41,308 nucleotides of DNA from Mycobacterium gordonae. GTDB taxonomy: Bacteria; Actinomycetota; Actinomycetes; Mycobacteriales; Mycobacteriaceae. The notes under the pieces are model-generated. The model had not been told where the DNA came from, searched no databases, and saw only the letters and a program-made list of their open reading frames with translations. Where the stretch lies: assembly GCF_001417955.2 (NCBI RefSeq), contig NZ_LKTM01000342.1, forward strand, positions 1 to 41,308, given 5' to 3'. Shown one piece after another: positions 35,108 through 41,308 of this stretch; within the stretch, counting starts at the first letter, position 1; each line of letters begins with the position of its first letter. The translations under genes were made by a program, and so were the position numbers.

Positions 35108-36136
35108 TCAGCTCCGGACAAACACCGTCTTGCCCGTCATTTCGGGCCACCCCGTAGGCGCCTCCTCCCACGGCACCACGCGGTCGACCGCCGGTGACAG
35201 GTCGCAGCCGTCGGCCAGCATCGCCAGGACCTGCGGAATGGCGGCACGGGCGTTGACCCGGCCGGTGACGAACCGCACGCCGCGGGTGTAGAGCGGCAGC
35301 AGCGCCAACTCCACGGTCGGCTGGTAGTAGATCCCGGTATCGGTGCACACGCCGTCGGGCCAGGTCGCGCGCAGTGTGGCCGCCAGCAGTGCGGGGTCGG
35401 CCGACGTGTTCACCGTGACGGGGTAGGGCTCCCACTCCCTGGCGGGCTTTAGCCGGTCGTGCACAGACGCACCCAACTTCTCGGCCGCAGCCAACCGGTG
35501 CGGATCGGTGTCGACGTAGTCGACGTGGGCTCCCAGGGCGGCCCCGAACGCGGCCGCATACAGCCCGATCGATGCCCGACCGACCACCAGCACCCGGCGA
35601 TCCACCGCATCAACGGCCCCCAACTCGTCCGCGAACGGCGCCACCGTGCGCCAGCCGTCGGGAATGTTGTCCGACAGCGACGCGATCGCGACGGGATCGA
35701 CTCCGTCCGGAACGGGGATCAGCATGGCGTCGGCGTAGGGCACCAGCACCAGGTCCGACATGAATCCGCCGCCGTCGAGACCGGCGATCGGGCCCATCCC
35801 GTACATCGCCAGCAACGGCAGCGAACCACAGGACCCGGTGACACCGCGGCGACATTCGCGGCAGGTTCCGCAGTTGATCTGGAACGGCACCACCACCCGG
35901 TCCCCCGCCGCGACACCGGTGACGTCGTCGCCGACCGCGACCACCTTCGCCAGCCCTTCGTGTCCGACGGCGTATCCCGGCGGTAACGGCAGCCGGCCGG
36001 CGCAGACGGCGACATCCAGGTCGCAGCACGCGACCGCCAGCGGCCGGACCAAAGCCTGTCCGGGCGCCGAAATTTCCAGGTCCGCGGCGTCCCGCCACTC
36101 GTATCGGCCGGCGTCCGCATGCATTAGTTGCCTCAT
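35108..36136 (-). CDS. Zinc-dependent alcohol dehydrogenase-like protein (MDR superfamily)
   Basis: This is a 342-residue protein. Residues 20-130 form the GroES-like catalytic domain with a zinc ligand pair (CCDLD near 37; GHE near 59) and a structural-zinc loop C-GTCRECRRGVTGSC (four cysteines). A Rossmann region around 185-215 reads RVLVVGRASIGLYAAAFGAALGAHVDYVDTD; the usual GxGxxG is changed to GRASIG, so the cofactor site is atypical. The gene is divergent from a TetR regulator across 40 bp with a palindrome between them. The substrate is unknown. Confidence 0.9.
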   Translation of the reverse strand: MRQLMHADAGRYEWRDAADLEISAPGQALVRPLAVACCDLDVAVCAGRLPLPPGYAVGHEGLAKVVAVGDDVTGVAAGDRVVVPFQINCGTCRECRRGVTGSCGSLPLLAMYGMGPIAGLDGGGFMSDLVLVPYADAMLIPVPDGVDPVAIASLSDNIPDGWRTVAPFADELGAVDAVDRRVLVVGRASIGLYAAAFGAALGAHVDYVDTDPHRLAAAEKLGASVHDRLKPAREWEPYPVTVNTSADPALLAATLRATWPDGVCTDTGIYYQPTVELALLPLYTRGVRFVTGRVNARAAIPQVLAMLADGCDLSPAVDRVVPWEEAPTGWPEMTGKTVFVRS

Positions 36137-36145
36137 CGCAACATT

Positions 36146-36163
36146 CTTGAGCGATCACTCAAG
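36146..36163. promoter_or_regulatory. Palindromic operator between dehydrogenase and tetR
   Basis: CTTGAG-CGATCA-CTCAAG has perfect 6-bp arms. It abuts the tetR -10 box (36164-36169) and, on the other strand, lies between a TTGACT -35 and the likely -10 of the dehydrogenase. Binding of TetR here would control both genes. Confidence 0.7.
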
Positions 36164-36169
36164 TAAAGT
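36164..36169 (+). promoter_or_regulatory. Putative -10 box of tetR, leaderless
   Basis: TAAAGT directly follows the palindrome and ends 7 nt before ATG 36177. Confidence 0.5.
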
Positions 36170-36176
36170 CAAGGGC

Positions 36177-36743
36177 ATGCCGAGACCCGACCGCAGCCGC
36201 GCCGCGCTCATCGACACCGCCGCCACGTTGTTCCGCCGCCAGGGATATGCGGCGACCGGCCTGAACCAGATCCTCGAGGAGGCGGGCGTCAAGCCCGGTT
36301 CGCTCTATCACCATTTCCCGCAGGGCAAACAGCAGCTGGCCGCGGCGGCGGTCGACACCACCGGGTCGGCCATCGAACAACTGCTGCGTCAGCTCCTGGC
36401 GACCGACAAACCGGTGAGCGACGTCGTGGATCGCTGGATCGACGTGCTGGCCGCGGGCCTGGCCGGTGACCCGCGCGACGGCTGCCCGGTCGAACCGCTG
36501 GCCACCGAGGCCGTCCACGGCAGTCCCGCGGTGCGCGAGGCAGCCGCGCGCGCCTTCGCGGGGTGGTGCGCGGCGATCACCGACCGGCTGTGCCGCGACG
36601 GCCGGCCCGCGGCACGCGCCGAGGCGGCGGGGCTTGCCGTGATCTCGTTGATCGAGGGCGCGCTGATCCTGTCGCGGACCAGCGGAGACACGGCCGCACT
36701 CAACGCGGCCAAGGCCGCCGCACGCCTGCTATTGACGGTTTAA
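36177..36743 (+). CDS. TetR-family transcriptional regulator (LmrA/YxaF-like)
   Basis: This is a 188-residue protein. The N-terminal HTH reads AALIDTAATLFRRQGYAATGLNQILEEAGVKPGSLYHHFPQGKQQL, the LmrA/YxaF/QacR-like form with HHFPxGK. The remainder is the ligand-binding dimerisation domain with DGCPVEPLATEAV. It is probably a repressor of itself and the divergent dehydrogenase through the 36146-36163 palindrome. The ligand is unknown. Its TAA lies inside the -10 box of the next gene. Confidence 0.95.
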   Translation: MPRPDRSRAALIDTAATLFRRQGYAATGLNQILEEAGVKPGSLYHHFPQGKQQLAAAAVDTTGSAIEQLLRQLLATDKPVSDVVDRWIDVLAAGLAGDPRDGCPVEPLATEAVHGSPAVREAAARAFAGWCAAITDRLCRDGRPAARAEAAGLAVISLIEGALILSRTSGDTAALNAAKAAARLLLTV

Positions 36744-36746
36744 CGT
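36741..36746 (+). promoter_or_regulatory. Putative -10 box of the TRIC gene, leaderless
   Basis: TAACGT begins in the tetR stop codon and ends 6 nt before GTG 36753. Confidence 0.4.
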
Positions 36747-36752
36747 ATTGGC

Positions 36753-37463
36753 GTGACAGACACCGTCGGCGAATTCCTGCGGGTCATCGACCTGACCGGA
36801 GTCTTCGGCAACGCCATCCTCGGTGGGCTCGTGGCGCGCGAACTGCATCTGGATCCGATCGGATTCGCCGCGCTGGCGACGTTGTCGGGCCTGGGCGGCG
36901 GCCTGATCCGCGACACCCTGCTCCAGCACGGCCCGCCGGTAGCGCTGACCGACTATCTGTATGCGCTGGCCGTGATCGCGGGAGCGGTGGTCGCCTTCCT
37001 GACACCGGTGCACGACCGCGCGTGGGCGCTGATCTTCCCGGTGGTCGATGCGCTGGCACTGGGTTGTTGGGCCGCGGCCGGCGCCCAGAAGACCCTGCAC
37101 GTCGGCCTGGGCTGGCTGCCGGCGATCCTGCTGGGCACGATCACCGCGGTAGGCGGCGGCGCGCTGCGCGACCTCGCCGTGCGACGGACGCCGCAGATCT
37201 TCGGGGGCAACACCCTGTACGCCACCTGCGCGGTGGCCGCCAGTGTCGTGGCGGTGGCCTTCGACTATGTGGGGCGGGCGTCGGCGGGCATGGTGCTGGC
37301 CACGTTGGTCGGGGCCGGCTTCGTCCTGCTGGCCCGCTGGCGCGGCTGGCAGCTCTGGACGGGGCTGGATTGGGATTACGACATCCAACGGGCCCCAGGC
37401 CGGCTGCTGCCGCGCATCGCGGTGCGGGTCAACCGGCGGCCCGCCCCGCCTCCCGAGCTCTGA
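36753..37463 (+). CDS. TRIC-type cation channel (UPF0126) protein
   Basis: This is a 236-residue membrane protein with two repeats of three helices plus one. The repeats carry SGLGGGLIRDTLL and AVGGGALRDLAVRRTPQIF, the double glycine-Arg-Asp signature of prokaryotic TRIC channels, which form trimeric monovalent cation pores. A basic tail (RVNRRPAPPPEL) lies in the cytoplasm. It ends directly before the convergent nadC stop, with no gap. Confidence 0.92.
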   Translation: MTDTVGEFLRVIDLTGVFGNAILGGLVARELHLDPIGFAALATLSGLGGGLIRDTLLQHGPPVALTDYLYALAVIAGAVVAFLTPVHDRAWALIFPVVDALALGCWAAAGAQKTLHVGLGWLPAILLGTITAVGGGALRDLAVRRTPQIFGGNTLYATCAVAASVVAVAFDYVGRASAGMVLATLVGAGFVLLARWRGWQLWTGLDWDYDIQRAPGRLLPRIAVRVNRRPAPPPEL

Positions 37464-38321
37464 TCACATGTCCAGGCCGACGTCGAGCACCCGCACCGAG
37501 TGGGTCAGCGCGCCCACGGCCAGGTAGTCGACGCCGGTACCCGCATAGGTCCTGGCGGTTTCCAGACTGAGCCCGCCGGAGGACTCCAGCAGCACCTGCG
37601 GCGCGCTCGCGTCGCGGCGCTGCACGGCGATCTGGGTCTGCCATACCGGGAAGTTGTCCAGCAGGATCAATTCCGGCTTCTCCGGCAGCACCTCGTCCAA
37701 CTGCTCGAGGGAATCCACCTCGACTTCGCAGGACAGCTCCGGCGCGGCTGCGCGCACCGCACGCAGTGCCCCGACCACCGACCCCGCGGCCGCGACGTGG
37801 TTGTCCTTGATCAGCGCCGCGTCGCCCAGCCCCAGCCGGTGGTTGACGCCACCGCCGACGCGGACCGCGTACTTCTGCAGCAAGCGCAGACCCGGCAAGG
37901 TCTTGCGCGTGTCGCGGACCTTGGTCCTGGTGCCCTCGACAGCCTCCACCCACGCAGCGGTCGCCGTCGCGATACCGGACAAGTGGCACACCAGATTCAG
38001 CATGGTCCGCTCGGCCGTCAACAGGCCGCGCGTCTGGGCCCGCACCGTCAACAGCGGCTCACCCGGCCCCACCCGCGTGCCGTCTTCGACGCGGTGCAGC
38101 ACCTGGTAGCCGTCGCTGCCGATCACCTCGTCGAGGGCCAGCAGCGCCACGTCCACCCCGGCAATCACGCCCAACTCGCGCGGCACCATCGACGCCGTGG
38201 CCATCGCGTCCGCCGACACCGTCGCCAGTGTGGTGGCATCCGGCCCGTAGCGCAGGTCCTCGTCCAGGCCGCGCCGAATGGTCGCCATCGCATCAGCCCG
38301 CTCGGCGGCATCCAGCTTCAT
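37464..38321 (-). CDS. nadC: Quinolinate phosphoribosyltransferase
   Basis: NadC joins quinolinate and PRPP to form nicotinic acid mononucleotide. The protein has 285 residues from ATG 38321. Active-site signs are RTMLNLVCHLSGIATAT, RDTRKTLPGLRLLQKYAVRVGGGVNHRLGL, LIKDNH, EVEVDS and LLDNF. The ATG overlaps the nadB TGA by one base (TGATG). It is the last gene of nadABC. Confidence 0.97.
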   Translation of the reverse strand: MKLDAAERADAMATIRRGLDEDLRYGPDATTLATVSADAMATASMVPRELGVIAGVDVALLALDEVIGSDGYQVLHRVEDGTRVGPGEPLLTVRAQTRGLLTAERTMLNLVCHLSGIATATAAWVEAVEGTRTKVRDTRKTLPGLRLLQKYAVRVGGGVNHRLGLGDAALIKDNHVAAAGSVVGALRAVRAAAPELSCEVEVDSLEQLDEVLPEKPELILLDNFPVWQTQIAVQRRDASAPQVLLESSGGLSLETARTYAGTGVDYLAVGALTHSVRVLDVGLDM

Positions 38322-39898
38322 CAACCCACCGCCGCCAGAGTCTCGACCCGCACCGAGCTGCCGTCGGGCGCCAGTCGCACCAGCGCGCTACGCCCCTGGC
38401 CGGCATCGGCCGACGGATACTCGGCGCGGTGGTGGCAGCCCCGGCTCTCGGTACGGGCCAGGGCGGCGGCCGTCACCGTACGGGCGGCCAGGGTCAGCGC
38501 CACATCCTCGGCATCCTGGCGGCATGCCACGGTGCGACCGGGAGCCGCGCTGAGCATGTCGGCCAACCGGCGCAGCCCGTCGGCGTCACGCACCACTGAC
38601 GCATCCCGGCTCATCGCGTGTTGCAGGTCGCCGCGACGGGGCGCGGTGCGGGTGATCGGCTCAGGCATCTTCGCGCGCCGGCAGCCCGCGGCCGTCGCAT
38701 GCGCGGCCGCTCCCTGTCCGGCGCGACCCCCGACCACCAAGCCCTCCAGCAGGCTGTTGGAGGCCAGCCGGTTGGCTCCGTGCATTCCGGTGCGGGCCAC
38801 CTCGCCCGCCGCATACAAACCGGGCAGCTCCGTCTGGCCGTACACGTCGGTGACCACGCCGCCGCAGCTGTAGTGCGCGCCTGGAACGATCGGAATGGGC
38901 TGGCGGACGGGGTCGATGCCGGCCGCCCGGCATGCGGCGGTGACGGTCGGGAAGCGCGCGGCGAATCCCGCGATCCCCCGCGCGTCGAGGTAGGCACACG
39001 GGTCGCCGGTCGCCTTCAGCCGGGCGTCGATGGCGGCCGCGACCACGTCCCGCGGGGCCAGATCGCCCATCGGGTGCACCCCGGCAGTGATCGAATTGCC
39101 TTGACTGTCAAGCAGTATCGCGCCCTCACCGCGAATGGCCTCGGTGATCAACGGGCGCCGGCCCTGTGCGCCCGGGACGAAGAGCATCGTCGGGTGGAAC
39201 TGGATGAACTCCAGATCGCTGACCGCCAGGCCGGCCCACAACGCCAACGCAACCCCATCGCCGGTGGAACCGTTCGGATTTGTGGTCGCGCTGTAGAGGT
39301 GTCCGAGACCGCCCGTTGCCAGGATGACCGACGGCGCGCTGATGATGCCGACGCCGTCCGGGCGGGCCACCAGCACCCCGTTGACACCGTCCTCGTCGTG
39401 CAGGACCTGCAGCGCGACGTGGCTGCTGCGGATGTCCAGGGTGCGTGCGGCGCCATCGAGGGTGCGTTGCACCTCGGCTCCGGTCGCGTCGCCGCCCGCG
39501 TGCACCACCCGCCGCCGGGAGTGGCCCCCTTCGCGGGTGACGTCCCAGGCACCGGGCACGGCTTCATCGAAACGTGCTCCGTCGCCGACCAATTGGGTGA
39601 CGGCGCGGTAGCCGTCGGCGACGATCGAGTACACCGCGTCCGGGTCGCACAATCCCGCACCGGCCGTCAGCGTGTCGCTGACGTGGGCGTCGACGGAATC
39701 GTCGCTGTCGGGCAGCACCACCGCGATGCCACCCTGGGCGTAGTGGGTTGCCGTGACCCCGCGCGTCCGGGCCGCCTTGTTCAGGACCACAACCCCGGCG
39801 CCGGCGCGGTGGGCAGCCAGCGCGGCGGCCAGGCCGGCCACGCCCATGCCGATCACGACGACATCGACGCTGTCGCGCCACACCGGACGGGTGGTCAT
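38321..39898 (-). CDS. nadB: L-aspartate oxidase
   Basis: NadB is a flavoprotein that oxidises aspartate to iminoaspartate, the substrate of NadA. The protein has 525 residues from ATG 39898. The FAD-binding GMGVAGLAAALAAHRAG, THYAQGGIAVVLP, EFIQFHPTML, HYSCGGVVTD and GLYAAGEVARTGMHGANRLASNS-type motifs are all in place. It overlaps nadA by ATGA. The very long frame upstream is a shadow inside nadA. Confidence 0.97.
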   Translation of the reverse strand: MTTRPVWRDSVDVVVIGMGVAGLAAALAAHRAGAGVVVLNKAARTRGVTATHYAQGGIAVVLPDSDDSVDAHVSDTLTAGAGLCDPDAVYSIVADGYRAVTQLVGDGARFDEAVPGAWDVTREGGHSRRRVVHAGGDATGAEVQRTLDGAARTLDIRSSHVALQVLHDEDGVNGVLVARPDGVGIISAPSVILATGGLGHLYSATTNPNGSTGDGVALALWAGLAVSDLEFIQFHPTMLFVPGAQGRRPLITEAIRGEGAILLDSQGNSITAGVHPMGDLAPRDVVAAAIDARLKATGDPCAYLDARGIAGFAARFPTVTAACRAAGIDPVRQPIPIVPGAHYSCGGVVTDVYGQTELPGLYAAGEVARTGMHGANRLASNSLLEGLVVGGRAGQGAAAHATAAGCRRAKMPEPITRTAPRRGDLQHAMSRDASVVRDADGLRRLADMLSAAPGRTVACRQDAEDVALTLAARTVTAAALARTESRGCHHRAEYPSADAGQGRSALVRLAPDGSSVRVETLAAVG

Positions 39899-40932
39899 TC
39901 GCCACCGCCGGGCTGGCCGATCGCGATCATGCGCTGCACGCTGCGCCGCCCCGCCGCCGCCACCTCGGGATCGACGTGGACTTCGTCGGCGCCTTCCACC
40001 AGGCAGCGCAGCAGGGCCGCCGGGGTGATCATCTTCATGTACTTGCACGACGCGCGGTCGTTGACCGCCTGGAAGTCGACTTGCGGTGCTGCCCTGCGTA
40101 ACTGGTGCAGCATGCCGACCTCGGTGGCGACCAGTACCTTGCGGGCACGGGTCTCGTGCGCGGCGTCGAGCATGCCGCCAGTGGACAGGATCTTGACCCG
40201 CTCGGCCGGGAAGGCGCCCTCGCCGGCCAGGTACAGAGCCGAAGTGGCGCAACCGCATTCGGGGTGCACGTACAGCTCGGCGTCGGGGTTGGCGCGGGCC
40301 CGCTCGGCGAGTTCGTCGCCGTTGATGCCCGCGTGCACATGGCACTCGCCGGCCCAGATGTGCAGGTTCTTGCGCCCGGTCACCCGGCGCACGTGTGCGC
40401 CGAGGAACTGGTCCGGGCAGAACAGCACCTCGCGGTCGGGGTCGATGGAGGCGACGACGTCGACGGCGTTCGACGACGTGCAGCAGATGTCGGTGAGCGC
40501 CTTGACCTCCGCCGTGGTGTTGACGTAGGAGACGACGACTGCGTCGGGGTGCTCGGCCTTCCACGCGCGCAGGTCGTCGGGCGTGATCGAGTCGGCCAGC
40601 GAGCAGCCGGCCCGCTGATCCGGGATCAGCACCGTCTTGTCCGGACTCAGGATCTTGGCGGTCTCGGCCATGAAGTGCACACCGCAGAACACGATGGTGT
40701 CCTCGGGCGCCTCGGCTGCGATCCGCGACAGCGCCAGCGAGTCCCCCACGTGGTCGGCGACGTCCTGGATGGCCGGCAGCTGATAATTGTGGGCCAGCAC
40801 GGTGGCACCGCGCAGGCGCGCCAGCCGACGTATCTCGGCTGCCCACTGCGCGTCGCCGTCGACTCCGGTGAAGCCGGTGGGCGTGCTGATGATGCGGGCC
40901 GACAGCTCATCCATGCGATTCAAGACCGTCAT
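39895..40932 (-). CDS. nadA: Quinolinate synthase
   Basis: NadA is a [4Fe-4S] enzyme that condenses iminoaspartate with DHAP to quinolinate. It has 345 residues from ATG 40932. The three cluster cysteines are in VFCGVHFMAETAK, near DICCTSSNA, and HPECGCA. VLAHNYQLPAIQDVADHVGDSL is the conserved N-terminal helix-loop. AAAGGAG lies about 8 nt before that ATG; an ATG at 40950 would place the start before the ribosome binding site. Confidence 0.97.
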   Translation of the reverse strand: MTVLNRMDELSARIISTPTGFTGVDGDAQWAAEIRRLARLRGATVLAHNYQLPAIQDVADHVGDSLALSRIAAEAPEDTIVFCGVHFMAETAKILSPDKTVLIPDQRAGCSLADSITPDDLRAWKAEHPDAVVVSYVNTTAEVKALTDICCTSSNAVDVVASIDPDREVLFCPDQFLGAHVRRVTGRKNLHIWAGECHVHAGINGDELAERARANPDAELYVHPECGCATSALYLAGEGAFPAERVKILSTGGMLDAAHETRARKVLVATEVGMLHQLRRAAPQVDFQAVNDRASCKYMKMITPAALLRCLVEGADEVHVDPEVAAAGRRSVQRMIAIGQPGGGE

Positions 40933-40957
40933 GGTCGGCTCCTTTCGCACTCAGGAG

Positions 40958-40980
40958 GTTTTCGACTTACAATCGAAAAC
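40958..40980. promoter_or_regulatory. 23-bp palindrome, likely operator of the Nudix (NadR/NrtR-type) regulator
   Basis: Perfect 8-bp arms GTTTTCGA and TCGAAAAC surround a 7-nt spacer CTTACAA. It lies 26 bp before nadA and ends directly before the ATG of the Nudix gene, covering that gene's -10 box. Control of nadABC and of the regulator itself would follow. Confidence 0.75.
40968..40973 (+). promoter_or_regulatory. Putative -10 box of the Nudix regulator, leaderless
   Basis: TACAAT matches TANNNT in full and ends 7 nt before ATG 40981. It lies inside the 23-bp palindrome. Confidence 0.5.
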
Positions 40981-41308
40981 ATGCCTCATGGTAGCACCGC
41001 CCACGAAGTGCTCGCCGTCGTGTTCCAGGTTCGGATGGTTACAGACGGCCCGCGCAGCGGAAAACCGCAGCTGAACGTGTTGTTATGGCAGCGTGCACAG
41101 GATCCGCAGCGCGGCGCGTGGTCGCTGCCGGGCGGACGGCTGCGCACCGATGAAGACATGACCACCTCGGTCCGCCGCCAACTCGCCGAGAAGGTCGATC
41201 TGAAGGAGCTGTCCCACCTCGAACAACTCGCCGTGTTCTCCGATCCGCAGCGAGTACCGGACGTGCGGATGATCGCCTCCTCGTTCCTGGGACTGGTACC
41301 CTCCCCCG
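40981..41308 (+). CDS. Nudix-type regulator of NAD synthesis (NadR/NrtR-like), 3' end cut by window
   Basis: 109 residues are visible. The Nudix domain starts at VLAVVFQVR and has LLWQRAQDPQRGAWSLPGGRLRTDEDMTTSVRRQLAEKV, where the Nudix box is degenerate: the usual REXXEE is RRQLAEK. That change fits the NrtR family, which senses ADP-ribose without much hydrolysis and binds DNA with a C-terminal winged helix, outside the window here. The position, divergent from nadA, is that of Rv1593c and of the M. smegmatis NadR repressor. Confidence 0.88.
   Translation, partial: MPHGSTAHEVLAVVFQVRMVTDGPRSGKPQLNVLLWQRAQDPQRGAWSLPGGRLRTDEDMTTSVRRQLAEKVDLKELSHLEQLAVFSDPQRVPDVRMIASSFLGLVPSP

Overview
This window comes from the chromosome of a slow-growing-type Mycobacterium or a close relative. 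Three things point there. The DNA is GC-rich with many GTG starts. The proteins from 2.8 kb onward match, by my memory of the family sequences, M. tuberculosis proteins over their full lengths. The gene order is that of M. tuberculosis Rv1593c to Rv1625c read backwards: nadR-like Nudix, nadABC, hisDCBH-priA-impA-hisFI, chaA, bcpB, trpE-(membrane protein)-trpC-trpB-trpA, lgt, pykA, tesB, cydABDC, a DUF308 protein and the class III adenylate cyclase cya. Assignments are by eye; no database search was run.

Positions 1-2637 look like the end of an integrated element. The genes there have lower GC and an AT-richer codon choice than the core. They encode a zinc-ribbon PLD-type nuclease, a small HicA-like basic protein, a MerR/AlpA-type HTH protein and a protein of unknown function. 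A 26-bp remnant of a tRNA 3' end (T-arm plus acceptor strand) lies at 2612-2637 with no 5' half, as expected of an attachment site. No integrase is in view.

Positions 2783-11269 carry cya, a DUF308 membrane protein, the cytochrome bd oxidase operon cydABDC and a secreted CFP2/MTB12-like protein. An inverted repeat resembling a BlaI/CopY operator covers the cydA -10 box. On the opposite strand (11266-16347) lies pykA-tesB followed 2 bp later by a TIR-TM-WD40 protein whose 14 repeats fit two seven-bladed propellers. Next come two small membrane proteins, then lgt with an unusually long acidic tail, and trpA/B/C, a Trp-region membrane protein and trpE. bcpB is divergent from trpE.

The his operon (28110-34539, minus strand) is tightly coupled by 4-bp stop/start overlaps. 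It includes priA, which in actinobacteria serves both His and Trp synthesis and so covers the trpF step. A Ser/Thr kinase with an extracytoplasmic TPM domain is inserted between hisI and chaA. At the right end, a dehydrogenase/TetR pair shares an 18-bp palindrome, followed by a TRIC-type channel, the nadABC operon and a divergent Nudix regulator. The nadA/Nudix gap holds a 23-bp palindrome that contains the Nudix -10 box.

A recurring trait is leaderless organisation: at least seven genes have a TANNNT box that ends 6-7 nt before the start codon.
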